A stretch of 64,000 nucleotides of DNA from Fen-455 sp050012675 (GCA_050012675.1 JBEKGS010000012.1:1-64000); one strand, 5' to 3'; shown: positions 1-8,569, counted from the stretch's first letter. The notes: generated from the sequence alone by a model not told the origin. Translations and numbers: made by a program.

Positions 1-117
1 TGCCGTCGGCGGGTCCTGTGCCTGGGCCGGGCTCGACAGGACGGGCACGAGCGCCGTACCGAGAGCGAGAATCGAGGCGACGCGGAGGCCCAACGCTAAC
101 TTTCGCGACAGTTTCAC
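1..117 (-). CDS. N-terminus of a secreted protein (partial)
   Basis: The gene runs leftward out of the window, so only its first 39 codons are visible. From a GTG at 117 the translation begins MKLSRKLALGLR, continues as a hydrophobic stretch and ends AQAQDPPTA. This is a textbook Sec signal peptide: a basic n-region, a hydrophobic core and a likely signal peptidase I site after AQA. No lipobox cysteine is present, so it is not a lipoprotein. A GAAAGG lies ten bases before the GTG and could be its ribosome binding site. Nothing of the mature protein can be read, so its function is unknown. Confidence 0.6.
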   Translation of the reverse strand, partial: MKLSRKLALGLRVASILALGTALVPVLSSPAQAQDPPTA

Positions 118-641
118 GTTCTCACGGCCTTTCAAGGTTTCGTCCACGAATTGCCCAGTTGTCCGCGACGGCAGGGGACCTCGAACGTGTTCCCACCCCT
201 CGTCCTCGGGAAGCCGACATTGCTTGTCTCATCCGCCAACCCTGTCAGAGGAGCCACTATACCCCGGCCAGGTCGGCTGGCTGAGCGATGGCGGGACCGG
301 AAAGCCTTGGTCCAATGATGTTCCTCATATAGGTCGAGAATTACGGTCTATGCGGCTCGGGAGTCGGCCCTGTTGAACTGGGGTAACACCTCGCTATCGG
401 TCAGTGGGCGGTCCGCCGCATTCACCGAGCCTGGTGCCGGTCACAGACGGCGTGTATCGCGTCGACTCTCGTGTGTACCTCCGTGGAGATCCGCTTGCAC
501 CGGACCGGTGATCAGTCCGGAGTATCGGTTCATTTGCCCGAGCACTTGAGCCGTCGTCGCGGGCCGGGAGGAACGGCGAACGCGAGCCCGTTGGAGGCGC
601 ACTGCCACCTTCGTACCCGCCGCCGCGCCAGACTGGCGGCA
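118..641. other. intergenic region between the secreted protein and pyrE
   Basis: No convincing gene is seen here; open frames in it have no ribosome site or recognisable product. It separates two divergent genes and should hold both promoters. A TTGGTC at 307-312 and TAGGTC at 330-335, 17 bases apart, form a possible rightward promoter. A small inverted repeat CCGGAC/GTCCGG lies at 500-520. The open frame of pyrE extends upstream to about 471, but that part does not resemble the family. Confidence 0.4.
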
Positions 642-1190
642 ATGGACAGACAAGAGCTTGCCACTCTCATCGACCAACGCTGCCGGCTCGAAGGCAGCTT
701 CACTCTCCGGTCGGGCCAGGTGTCCGACCACTACTTCGACAAGTACCTGTTCGAAACCGACCCAGCGCTGCTCCGAGAGGTCGTGGCGCACGCCGTTGAG
801 CTGATACCGGACGGCACCGAGGTCCTGGCCGGACTCGAGCTCGGTGGTGTGCCTGTTGCCACCGCGCTCTCGCTCGCGACCGGCCTCGAGGCCGTGTTCG
901 TACGCAAGGTGGCCAAAGCCTACGGGACAGCCAAGCTCGCCGAGGGTGGCGAAGTCGCCGGCCGCCGGGTGCTCGTCGTCGAGGACGTGATCACTACCGG
1001 GGGACAGGTCGTGATGTCGACCGAGGACCTCCGCCGGCTCGGAGCCCTTGTCACTCATGTCCTTTGCGTCATCGATCGCAGCGGGGGCGACCACGATCGG
1101 CTGCGGGCGTCCGGGCTCAGCGTGATCGCTGTGTTCACCTCCGGCGAGCTCGACCGCGCCTCGTCGAAGGCGAGCGAGCCGCCGAAGTAG
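642..1190 (+). CDS. pyrE: orotate phosphoribosyltransferase
   Basis: Orotate phosphoribosyltransferase joins orotate to PRPP to give OMP, the fifth step of de novo pyrimidine synthesis, in the cytoplasm. The 182-residue protein has the type I phosphoribosyltransferase fold. The PRPP-binding motif VLVVEDVITTGG is at about residues 110-121, and the family's RKVAKAYGT segment at 88-96. The length fits the short actinobacterial form. The ATG at 642 was chosen because homology begins there, although no clear Shine-Dalgarno sequence precedes it. It heads a block of nucleoside salvage genes but is separated from deoC by about 100 bases. Confidence 0.88.
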   Translation: MDRQELATLIDQRCRLEGSFTLRSGQVSDHYFDKYLFETDPALLREVVAHAVELIPDGTEVLAGLELGGVPVATALSLATGLEAVFVRKVAKAYGTAKLAEGGEVAGRRVLVVEDVITTGGQVVMSTEDLRRLGALVTHVLCVIDRSGGDHDRLRASGLSVIAVFTSGELDRASSKASEPPK

Positions 1191-1296
1191 CGGCGTTGCC
1201 CACTTCTGGCCAAGGTCGTAGCGGCTTTCCGCCGGCGCCCGGGTCACCCTTTTGGAGGGCTACGCTCGGATCCGCACCGACCCGAGAGGTGAGCTG

Positions 1297-1383
1297 ATGA
1301 AAAACGGGGCCACTACCACCGCGCAGAGCCGTGGGCGGTCGCGTGTCCTGTTCGGTTGCGAGCCGGCCGGACGGCGCCCGTGA
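1297..1383 (+). CDS. possible 28-residue leader peptide before deoC
   Basis: An ATG at 1297 follows a strong GAGAGGTGAG ribosome site and opens a 28-codon frame beginning MKNGATTTAQSR and ending CEPAGRRP. Its TGA (1381-1383) overlaps the GTG start of deoC (1380) in a GTGA. The deoC start itself has no good Shine-Dalgarno sequence, so ribosomes may reach deoC by finishing this peptide. It has no recognisable domain. An alternative is that it is the true deoC start with a frame error in the sequence. Confidence 0.45.
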   Translation: MKNGATTTAQSRGRSRVLFGCEPAGRRP

Positions 1384-2366
1384 GCACCGTCACGGGAAGC
1401 TCGATCGTCGGTGCGGGTAGCGGGGCGGCGGGTGGGATGCTCGCCGACCTGCGCCGCTCGGAGTCGGACCTGCGCCGCTTCCTGCACGGCCTTCCCGCTG
1501 TCGATCAGGTCGGCGCCGATGCCAGGGCGGCCTCGCTTTCCACCCGCTCGATCAAGACCTCCGCCAAGCTCTGGGCTCTCGAGATGGCCGTCGCCATGGT
1601 GGACCTCACGACCCTCGAGGGGGCCGACACGCCCGGCAAGGTCCTGAGCCTGTGCGCGAAGGCACGCCGGCCCGATCCCACTGACGCGTCCGTACCGCCA
1701 GTGGCGGCCGTGTGCATCTACCCCGACCTCGTGCCGGTCGCCAAGGCGGCTCTGATGGGCTCCAGCGTGAAGGTGGCCTCGGTGGCCACGGCGTTCCCCT
1801 CCGGGCGCGCCTCGCTCGCGGTCAAGCTCGCCGACGTGCGGGACGCCGTTGTGGGCGGTGCCGACGAGGTCGACATGGTCATCGACCGGGGAGCGTTTCT
1901 CGCCGGCCGCTACGGCCTTGTCCTGGAGGAGGTGCAGGCCGTAAAGGAAGCCTGCGGGCAGGCGCACCTGAAGGTCATCTTGGAGACGGGGGAGCTCGTC
2001 ACATACGACAACGTGCGCAGAGCCGGTTATCTCGCGATGGTGGGCGGCGCGGATTTCATCAAGACCTCGACGGGCAAGGTCAGCCCGGCGGCGACTCTTC
2101 CCGTCGCGCTCGTGATGCTGGAGGCGGTGCGCGACTTCGCCGAGCTCACAGGAGTGCTCGTGGGCGTGAAGGTGGCTGGCGGGATCCGCAACGCCAAAGA
2201 TGCCATCCGGTATCTCGTCATCGTGAACGAGACCGTCGGAGAGGCCTGGCTCGACCCGTCCCTGTTCCGCTTCGGGGCCTCCAGCCTCCTCAACGATCTG
2301 CTCCGACAGCGTTCCAAGCAGCTGAGCGGCGCCTATGCAGGGAGTGAGGACTTCAGCATCGAATGA
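1380..2366 (+). CDS. deoC: deoxyribose-phosphate aldolase
   Basis: Cleaves 2-deoxyribose-5-phosphate to glyceraldehyde-3-phosphate and acetaldehyde. Counting from the GTG at 1380 (328 residues), the catalytic set of the class I aldolase is complete: EVDMVID (163-169), the Schiff-base lysine in FIKTSTGK (K228) and the second lysine in VKVAGGIR (K264). The protein is longer than the E. coli enzyme, as is usual in actinobacteria. An upstream TTG at 1356 in frame is possible, but the GTG overlaps the stop of a small leader frame. Its TGA overlaps the ATG of the next gene, an aldehyde dehydrogenase that can oxidise the acetaldehyde produced here. Confidence 0.93.
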   Translation: MSTVTGSSIVGAGSGAAGGMLADLRRSESDLRRFLHGLPAVDQVGADARAASLSTRSIKTSAKLWALEMAVAMVDLTTLEGADTPGKVLSLCAKARRPDPTDASVPPVAAVCIYPDLVPVAKAALMGSSVKVASVATAFPSGRASLAVKLADVRDAVVGGADEVDMVIDRGAFLAGRYGLVLEEVQAVKEACGQAHLKVILETGELVTYDNVRRAGYLAMVGGADFIKTSTGKVSPAATLPVALVMLEAVRDFAELTGVLVGVKVAGGIRNAKDAIRYLVIVNETVGEAWLDPSLFRFGASSLLNDLLRQRSKQLSGAYAGSEDFSIE

Positions 2367-3931
2367 CCGAGAGTCAGCCAACCAACAGCTCCCCGGGTGA
2401 GATCGACACCGCCAAAGAGCCGGACGCACCCGGGCGGGGCCCTTCAGGCGACGGGCCGCCGGGCCCGCTCGTCGCTGCCGATCGTCTCGGGCAACCGGTC
2501 TTCGAGTACGCCCCGGCACCGGAGTCCCGTTCCATCGTCCACCTTCAGTCCTCCTACGGACTTTTCATCGACGGGGCCTTTGTCGAGCCGGCCGACGGCA
2601 ATGCCTACAAGACCGAGAACCCCGCCACCGAGGAGGTACTGGCGGAGGTCGGCGCGGCGGGCATTAACGACGTCGATCGGGCCGTCGAGGTGGCCGGCCG
2701 GGCCCAGCGGGAGGTGTGGGGCCCCATGCCGGGCGCCGAGCGGGCGAAGTACCTCTTCCGGGTCGCCCGCATCATCCAGGAGCGGTCGCGCGAGCTGGCC
2801 GTGCTCGAGAGCCTCGACAACGGAAAGCCCATCCGCGAGTCGCGCGACGTCGACGTCCCCTTGGCGGCGGCCCACTTCTTCTACTACGCCGGCTGGGCCG
2901 ACAAGCTCGAGTACGCGGGCTTCGGTCCCCACCCGGCACCGCTCGGAGTGGCCGGCCAGGTGATCCCCTGGAACTTCCCGTTGATGATGGCGGCCTGGAA
3001 GCTCGCGCCGGCGCTCGCGGCCGGCAACACATGCGTGTTGAAGCCCGCCTCGACGACGCCGCTGACCGCGCTCTTGCTCGCCGAGATCATCCAGCAGGCG
3101 GACTTGCCGCCCGGAGTCGTCAACGTCGTCACGGGGGCCGGGTCGCTCGCCGGGGCGGCCCTCGTCTCCCACCCAGGGATCGACAAGGTCGCCTTCACCG
3201 GCTCCACCGAGGTCGGCAAGGACCTCCAGCGAGCCATCGCCGGCACGGGCAAGCACCTGACCCTCGAGCTCGGCGGCAAGGCGGCGAACATCGTCTTCGA
3301 GGACGCCCCCCTGGACCAGGCCGTCGAGGGCATCGTGAACGGCATCTTCTTCAACCAGGGCGAGGTCTGCTGCGCCGGCTCGCGCCTTTTGGTGCAGGAG
3401 TCGATCGCGGACACCGTCGTCGAGCGGCTCAAGCGCCGACTGGCGACTCTTCGAGTCGGAGACCCGCTCGACAAGAACACCGACCTCGGCGCCATCAACA
3501 ACGCCGCCCAGCTGGAGAAGATCGAGGAGCTGGCAGCCGCCGGTGAGGCCGAGGGCGCCGTCAGGTGGTCACCTGCCTGCAAGCTTCCGGAGAAGGGCTA
3601 CTGGTTCGCGCCGACGGTGTTCACCAACGTCTCCCAGGCGCACCGCATCGCCCAGGAGGAGATCTTCGGGCCGGTTCTCTCGGTGCTCACATTCCGCACG
3701 CCGCAGGAGGCGGTGGCCAAGGCGAACAACACCGTCTACGGCCTTTCCGCCGGCGTCTGGACCGAGAAGGGCAGCCGCATCCTGTGGATGGCCGGTCAGC
3801 TCCGGGCCGGGGTCGTGTGGGCGAACAGCTTCAACCGCTTCGATCCGACCAGCCCCTTCGGCGGCTACCGCGAGTCGGGCTTCGGCAGGGAGGGCGGCCG
3901 CCAAGGACTGGGGGCGTACCTCGATGTCTGA
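2363..3931 (+). CDS. NAD(P)-dependent aldehyde dehydrogenase
   Basis: A complete aldehyde dehydrogenase of 522 residues. Visible catalytic features are the PWNFP segment near 202-206, the general-base glutamate in LELGGK (about 302) and the nucleophilic cysteine in GEVCCAGS (336/337). The first 50 residues are a proline- and glycine-rich extension. The gene overlaps deoC by ATGA and the next aldehyde dehydrogenase-like gene by 8 bases, so all three are probably one transcript. The context suggests oxidation of the acetaldehyde released by DeoC; whether the product is acetate or acetyl-CoA cannot be told, although a cysteine-plus-glutamate site favours the acid. Substrate is inferred from context. 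Confidence 0.88.
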   Translation: MTESQPTNSSPGEIDTAKEPDAPGRGPSGDGPPGPLVAADRLGQPVFEYAPAPESRSIVHLQSSYGLFIDGAFVEPADGNAYKTENPATEEVLAEVGAAGINDVDRAVEVAGRAQREVWGPMPGAERAKYLFRVARIIQERSRELAVLESLDNGKPIRESRDVDVPLAAAHFFYYAGWADKLEYAGFGPHPAPLGVAGQVIPWNFPLMMAAWKLAPALAAGNTCVLKPASTTPLTALLLAEIIQQADLPPGVVNVVTGAGSLAGAALVSHPGIDKVAFTGSTEVGKDLQRAIAGTGKHLTLELGGKAANIVFEDAPLDQAVEGIVNGIFFNQGEVCCAGSRLLVQESIADTVVERLKRRLATLRVGDPLDKNTDLGAINNAAQLEKIEELAAAGEAEGAVRWSPACKLPEKGYWFAPTVFTNVSQAHRIAQEEIFGPVLSVLTFRTPQEAVAKANNTVYGLSAGVWTEKGSRILWMAGQLRAGVVWANSFNRFDPTSPFGGYRESGFGREGGRQGLGAYLDV

Positions 3932-4793
3932 CGAACGCCTGGCAGTGCGCAAGACCTACAAGCTCTACATAGGAGGTGCCTTCCCGCGTTCGGAGTCCGG
4001 CCGTTCCTATGTCGTGGTCGACTCGGACGGTGCTTTTCTCGCCAACGCCGCGCAGGGCTCCAGGAAAGACGTCCGCGAAGCCGTCGTGGCCGCGCGCAAG
4101 GCCCAGCCCCGCTGGGCCGGTGCCACCGCCTACAACCGGGGGCAGGTCCTCTACCGAGTCGCCGAGATGCTCGACGGCAGGCGTTCCCAGTTCGCCGAGG
4201 AGGTCGCTTCGAGCGAGGGGACGAGCCGAGACCAGGCGATCGCCAGTGTCGACGCCGCCGTCGACCGCTGGGTCTGGTACGCCGGCTGGGCGGACAAGGT
4301 TGCCCAGGTCGTCGGATCCGCCAACCCGGTCGCCGGCCCGTTCTTCAACTTCAGCGTGCCCGAGCCCACAGGCGTCGTGGGCATCGTCGCCCCGCAGGTC
4401 TCCTCACTCCTCGGTCTCGTGAGCGTGCTCGCGCCGGTGCTCGTCACCGGCAACACCGTGGTGCTGCTCGCGAGCGAGACGCGGCCTCTCCCGGCCATCA
4501 CCCTTGCCGAGGTGCTGGCCACCTCGGATGTTCCCGGTGGCGTCGTGAACCTCATCACGGGCAAGGTCTCCGAGCTCGCGCCCGTGCTGGCCGCCCACCG
4601 CGACGTCGACGCCCTCGATCTGGCCGGAGCGCCGGAGTCTCTCCTCGCCGATCTCGAGCGAGCCGCGGTGACCAACGTGAAGCGGGTCCTTCGTCCGAAC
4701 GACGGTGACGGCGACTGGACCGCAGCGCCCGTGCCTCGCCGCATGCTGGCATTTCTCGAGACCAAGACCGTCTGGCACCCCATCGGTCTTTGA
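3924..4793 (+). CDS. short aldehyde dehydrogenase-like protein without catalytic residues
   Basis: A 289-residue relative of the preceding dehydrogenase that covers only the N-terminal, nucleotide-binding part of the fold. It keeps segments such as RKTYKLYIGGAF and WYAGWADK, but APQVSS stands where PWNFP should be. It stops before the catalytic cysteine, and no LELGGK glutamate is present. The reading frame is clean and ends in its own stop, with no leftover C-terminal half downstream, so this is a stable short form rather than fresh decay. A similar long plus short pair beside deoC is, from memory, common in actinobacteria. It may be a structural partner of the full-length enzyme. Confidence 0.8.
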   Translation: MSDERLAVRKTYKLYIGGAFPRSESGRSYVVVDSDGAFLANAAQGSRKDVREAVVAARKAQPRWAGATAYNRGQVLYRVAEMLDGRRSQFAEEVASSEGTSRDQAIASVDAAVDRWVWYAGWADKVAQVVGSANPVAGPFFNFSVPEPTGVVGIVAPQVSSLLGLVSVLAPVLVTGNTVVLLASETRPLPAITLAEVLATSDVPGGVVNLITGKVSELAPVLAAHRDVDALDLAGAPESLLADLERAAVTNVKRVLRPNDGDGDWTAAPVPRRMLAFLETKTVWHPIGL

Positions 4794-4802
4794 GGCGCGC
4801 GT

Positions 4803-4818
4803 CCGCAAGGGCTTGCGG
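4803..4818. repeat. 7-bp palindrome upstream of pnp
   Basis: CCGCAAG and CTTGCGG are perfect inverted copies separated by GG. The site lies ten bases after the aldehyde dehydrogenase stop and just before the TAGCCT hexamer of the purine nucleoside phosphorylase gene. It could be an operator overlapping the -35 region or a short terminator hairpin; there is no T-run after it. Confidence 0.4.
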
Positions 4819-4831
4819 GCACCCGCCTCGC

Positions 4832-4837
4832 TAGCCT
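4832..4837 (+). promoter_or_regulatory. TAGCCT -10 element, probably leaderless
   Basis: TAGCCT ends eight bases before the ATG of the nucleoside phosphorylase, which has no Shine-Dalgarno sequence. The spacing places the transcript start at or next to the start codon. Confidence 0.5.
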
Positions 4838-4845
4838 TGGCCCCC

Positions 4846-5682
4846 ATGACGGCCGCAGGTGCCCCACCAAACCCTTACGAGCTCGCGGCCCAGGCCGCCT
4901 CGGAGCTGACGCGCTGGTCGGGACCTCCACCGCCCGACGTGGCCATCGTCCTCGGCTCGGGGTGGCAGGGCGTCGCGGACGGGCTCGGGGCCCCGGAGAT
5001 GGAAAGGACCACGTCCGACCTCCCGGGGTTCTCGGCGCCCACGGTCGCGGGCCACCACGGTCAGCTGCGCTTGCTCAAGCTCGCCAAGCACCGGGTGCTG
5101 CTGCTCATCGGGCGTACCCATCTCTACGAAGGCCGCTCACCGGCCGAGGTGGTCCATCCGGTCCGCACGGCGGTGATCGCCGGCGCCCGGATCGTCATCC
5201 TTACGAACGCGGCCGGCGGTCTCGATCCGGCCATGAGGCCCGGTCAAGCGGTGCTGATCCGTGATCACATCAACCTGATGGGTGTCTCGCCGCTCAGCGG
5301 GCCGCCGCCTCCGGCCGGTTACCGGGGACGCTTCGTGGACCTCACCGAGCTGTACCCGGCGAATCTGCGGGCGCTCGCCAAGCAGGTGGACCCCACGCTC
5401 CAAGAAGGCGTCTACGCGGCCTTGGGCGGTCCCCACTACGAGACGCCCGCCGAGGTCACGACGCTGCGGTGCCAAGGCGCGGACCTGGTCGGGATGTCGA
5501 CTGCGCTCGAGGCCATCGCGGCCCACCATCTCGGGGCCTCGGTGCTGGGCATCTCGCTCGTCACGAACCTGGCGGCGGGGGTGAGTCCCACCCCGCTCGA
5601 TCACGAGGAGGTTCTGGCTGCCGGAGCCGCGGCCGCGCCCTACCTGATCGAGCTCTTGTCGGGAGTGCTTTCCGCGCTGTGA
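4846..5682 (+). CDS. purine nucleoside phosphorylase
   Basis: Splits inosine, guanosine and their deoxy forms with phosphate to give the base and (deoxy)ribose-1-phosphate. The 278-residue protein is of the trimeric PNP/MTAP family, shown by VLGSGW near the N-terminus, the phosphate-site RTHLYEG, NAAGG, the base-binding GGPHYETPAE and VGMSTALEAIAA. The ATG at 4846 agrees with the family start and follows a leaderless-type TAGCCT. Its TGA overlaps the GTG of the next gene, a phosphohexomutase-family protein that could move the phosphate of its product from C1 to C5. I leave the symbol open because punA and deoD usage differs. Confidence 0.9.
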   Translation: MTAAGAPPNPYELAAQAASELTRWSGPPPPDVAIVLGSGWQGVADGLGAPEMERTTSDLPGFSAPTVAGHHGQLRLLKLAKHRVLLLIGRTHLYEGRSPAEVVHPVRTAVIAGARIVILTNAAGGLDPAMRPGQAVLIRDHINLMGVSPLSGPPPPAGYRGRFVDLTELYPANLRALAKQVDPTLQEGVYAALGGPHYETPAEVTTLRCQGADLVGMSTALEAIAAHHLGASVLGISLVTNLAAGVSPTPLDHEEVLAAGAAAAPYLIELLSGVLSAL

Positions 5683-7445
5683 CGAACCGGCACGGGGAGA
5701 TCGAGCCCGTCCCCTCTGGCCTCGACGGCGAGGTTCGGGCGTGGATGGCGGCAGACCCGGACCCGTCCACACGGGCAGAGCTGGCCGCACTCCTCGACGC
5801 CGGTGAGGTCGCCGCCCTGCGAGCCCGGTTCGAGAGCCCGCTCACCTTCGGGACCGCGGGGCTCCGCGGTGCGCTCGGCGCCGGCCCGGCCAGGATGAAC
5901 CGGCTCGTCGTCCGTGCCACCACCGCGGGCGTGGCGCAGTGGGTGCTGGGGCAGGGCGCCGAGGCGGCCCGGCGGGGGATCGTCGTCGGGCGCGACGCCC
6001 GTCACGGATCGGACGAGTTCGCCCGCGATGTCGCCGAGGTCGCCGGCCGCGCCGGGGTGCACGTGCGGGTCTTCCCGCGGCCGTTGCCGACCCCGCTCAC
6101 GGCATTTGCCGTCAAGCACCTCGCCGCGGCGGCCGGGGTGATGGTCACGGCGAGCCACAACCCCGCCCCCGACAACGGATACAAGGTCTACGCACGAGAT
6201 GGGGCCCAGGTGATACCGCCGGACGACGCCGTCATCGCCGAGGCGGCTCGCAGGGCGCTCACGAAGGCGCTTGACGCCCCGGCCGGGCAGGCGCCCACAC
6301 CGGAGAAAGCATCGGACGGGCGCGTCGAGACGATTGACGAGGCGGAGCTGCTCGGGGCCTATCGGCGCTCGGCATTCGCGTTGTTGGACCCGCAAGGCCC
6401 GCGCCGCCTGCGGATCGTGTACACGCCCCTTCACGGAGTCGGCGGTCAGATAGTCCCCGAGCTCTTGGAACAGGCCGGTTTCGGGCCGGTGTCGGTCGTC
6501 GGCGCCCAGGGCGCGCCCGACCCCGACTTCCCGACGGTGGCCTTCCCCAACCCCGAAGAGCCCGGAGCTCTCGACCTCGCTTTCGCCGATGCGGCCCGTC
6601 TCGGGGCCGACTTGGTCCTGGCGAACGATCCCGACGCCGATCGCCTCGCCATCGCCGTGCCGGACCGTGTCAAGGGGGCCTGGAGGATGCTGACGGGCGA
6701 CGAGCTCGGAGTGCTCATCGGCGATCACGTGCTCTCTTCCACGAGCGGCCGGGACCGGTTGGTAGCGACCACGATCGTGTCTTCGACAATGTTGTCGGCC
6801 ATGGCACAAGCGGCCGGGGTCGCCTACGTCGAGACGCTGACCGGGTTCAAGTGGATCGCACGGGCGGCGCTCTCGCATCCGGGAGCCCGGCTCGTCTTCG
6901 GCTACGAGGAGGCGCTCGGATTCCAGATCGGCGACGCCGTCTCCGACAAGGACGGCCTGTCGGCAGCTCTCGTCGCCGCGGAGATCGCGGCCGGCGCGAA
7001 GGCGCGGGGTGGATCGGTGATGGACCGCCTGGACGAGCTCGCCTCCCGTTTCGGAGTGCACGCGACCGCCCAATGGTCGCTGCGTCTCGAGGGCCCGGAT
7101 GCGCAAGAAGAGATGGCCGAGATCGTCGGGCGCTTCCGTACCGAGCCACCGGCGGCGCTCGCCGGCCTGGCCGTGGAGGAGCTGGTGGACCTCTCAAAGG
7201 GGGGTGGCGAGCTCCCGGCCACCGACGCCCTCGTGCTACGGCTGGCGAACCAGGCCCGTGCGGTGCTGCGGCCGAGCGGTACCGAGCCGAAGCTGAAGGT
7301 CTATTTCGAGGTCGTCACCGCGCCCGTGCCACCACAACGCCTCCCCGGCCTGCGGCGCGAGGCCGACCGGCTGCTCGCTTCGCTCAGGGACGACGTCGCC
7401 GCCCGCTGTCAGTCGATGAGAGGTTCTTCGACAACCAGGCCGTGA
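5679..7445 (+). CDS. phosphohexomutase family protein (phosphomannomutase/phosphoglucomutase type)
   Basis: A 588-residue alpha-D-phosphohexomutase. All four functional loops are visible: the phosphoserine loop TASHNPAPDNG, the metal loop DPDADR, the sugar loop GYEEALGF and the phosphate loop RPSGTEPKLK. The GTG at 5679 overlaps the phosphorylase stop in GTGA, so the two are probably co-translated. Between a nucleoside phosphorylase and deoC, the expected step is (deoxy)ribose-1-phosphate to 5-phosphate, and no classical deoB is in the window. A phosphopentomutase role is therefore plausible but is inference; the sequence alone says phosphohexomutase. The 3' end overlaps the convergent add gene by 37 bases. 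Confidence 0.87.
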   Translation: MTNRHGEIEPVPSGLDGEVRAWMAADPDPSTRAELAALLDAGEVAALRARFESPLTFGTAGLRGALGAGPARMNRLVVRATTAGVAQWVLGQGAEAARRGIVVGRDARHGSDEFARDVAEVAGRAGVHVRVFPRPLPTPLTAFAVKHLAAAAGVMVTASHNPAPDNGYKVYARDGAQVIPPDDAVIAEAARRALTKALDAPAGQAPTPEKASDGRVETIDEAELLGAYRRSAFALLDPQGPRRLRIVYTPLHGVGGQIVPELLEQAGFGPVSVVGAQGAPDPDFPTVAFPNPEEPGALDLAFADAARLGADLVLANDPDADRLAIAVPDRVKGAWRMLTGDELGVLIGDHVLSSTSGRDRLVATTIVSSTMLSAMAQAAGVAYVETLTGFKWIARAALSHPGARLVFGYEEALGFQIGDAVSDKDGLSAALVAAEIAAGAKARGGSVMDRLDELASRFGVHATAQWSLRLEGPDAQEEMAEIVGRFRTEPPAALAGLAVEELVDLSKGGGELPATDALVLRLANQARAVLRPSGTEPKLKVYFEVVTAPVPPQRLPGLRREADRLLASLRDDVAARCQSMRGSSTTRP

Positions 7446-8569
7446 GCCTCGGTGCGGTCCTGCGACGGCGCGCCATGGGCGCCGGGGTCGAGTGCCGCGA
7501 AGCCGGGCTTGATCAGCCCGTCGATCAGCGCCAACCGGTCGTCGAAGGGGTAGAAGGCGCTCTTCATGGCGTTGATCGTGAGCCAGTTGATGTCCTTCCA
7601 GGTCCAGCCGAAGGTCTCGACGAGCCCGGCCAGTTCCGAGGAGAGGCTGATGCCGCTCATCAAGCGGTTGTCGGTGTTGACCGTGACCCTGAACCGGAGC
7701 CGGCGCAGCAGCCCTATCGGGTGCTCGGCGAGCGAGGCCACCGCGCCTGTGTGCACATTCGAAGTCGGGCACATCTCGAGGGGTATGCGGCGGTCTCTTA
7801 TGTAGGCGGCCAGCCGGCCCAACAGGACGGCCCCGTCGGAATCGACGACGATGTCGTCGACGATGCGGACCCCGTGGCCGAGCCGCTCGGCATTGCACCA
7901 CTGGATGGCCTGCCAGATCGAGGGGAGGCCGAAGGCCTCCCCGGCGTGCAAGGTGGCGTGGAAATTCTCGCGTTGCACGAGGTGGAAGGCGTCGAGGTGA
8001 TCGGCAGGGGGGTAGCCGGCCTCGGGACCGGCCACGTCGAAACCGGCGACGCCGACGTCGCGGTAGCGCACCGCCAGCTCGGCTATCTCGCGCGAACGCG
8101 CTGCGGTCCGCATGGCCGACAACAGCGCACGCACGACGATCGGCCGCCCCGCCTCCGCCGAGCGTGCCATCGCCGAGTGGAAGCCCCTGAGCACCGACTC
8201 GAGCACCTCTTCGAGCGTGAGCCCGCGAGCGGTGTGCAGCTCAGGAGCGAAGCGCACCTCGGCGTAGACGACGCCGTCGGAGGCCAGGTCCTCGACGCAT
8301 TCGGCAGCGACGCGCTCGAGTGCCTGGGAGGTCTGCATCACAGCCACGGTATGGGCGAAGCCCTCCAGGTAGCGCACGAGGTCACGACGGGGAGCGGCCG
8401 ACACGAACCACGCCGCCAGCTCTCCCGGATCGGACGTCGGCAGGTCGCGGTAACCGTGTTCGGCCGCCAGCTCCACCACCGTGGCCGGCCGCAGGCCGCC
8501 GTCGAGGTGGTCGTGGAGAAGAACCTTCGGGGCCTTGCGTATCTGATCGAGCCCGGGCGTGGCGCTCAT
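7409..8569 (-). CDS. add: adenosine deaminase
   Basis: Deaminates (deoxy)adenosine to (deoxy)inosine, feeding the purine nucleoside phosphorylase encoded nearby. The 386-residue protein has the metal-binding HDHLDGG near its N-terminus, HAGEAFG with the third metal histidine, CPTSNVHT and the VNTDNR segment with the catalytic aspartate. The ATG at 8569 was chosen because it follows GGAGGTGATCTC and overlaps the deoA stop in ATGA. Longer in-frame starts would lie inside deoA. It is the second gene of a leftward pair and converges on the phosphohexomutase gene. Confidence 0.92.
   Translation of the reverse strand: MSATPGLDQIRKAPKVLLHDHLDGGLRPATVVELAAEHGYRDLPTSDPGELAAWFVSAAPRRDLVRYLEGFAHTVAVMQTSQALERVAAECVEDLASDGVVYAEVRFAPELHTARGLTLEEVLESVLRGFHSAMARSAEAGRPIVVRALLSAMRTAARSREIAELAVRYRDVGVAGFDVAGPEAGYPPADHLDAFHLVQRENFHATLHAGEAFGLPSIWQAIQWCNAERLGHGVRIVDDIVVDSDGAVLLGRLAAYIRDRRIPLEMCPTSNVHTGAVASLAEHPIGLLRRLRFRVTVNTDNRLMSGISLSSELAGLVETFGWTWKDINWLTINAMKSAFYPFDDRLALIDGLIKPGFAALDPGAHGAPSQDRTEAHGLVVEEPLID

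Noticed and set aside
3924..4793. Frameshifted pseudogene of an aldehyde dehydrogenase
   Set aside because: The frame is clean, the overlap with the upstream gene is precise and no remnant of the missing C-terminal half follows; a stable short form is more likely.
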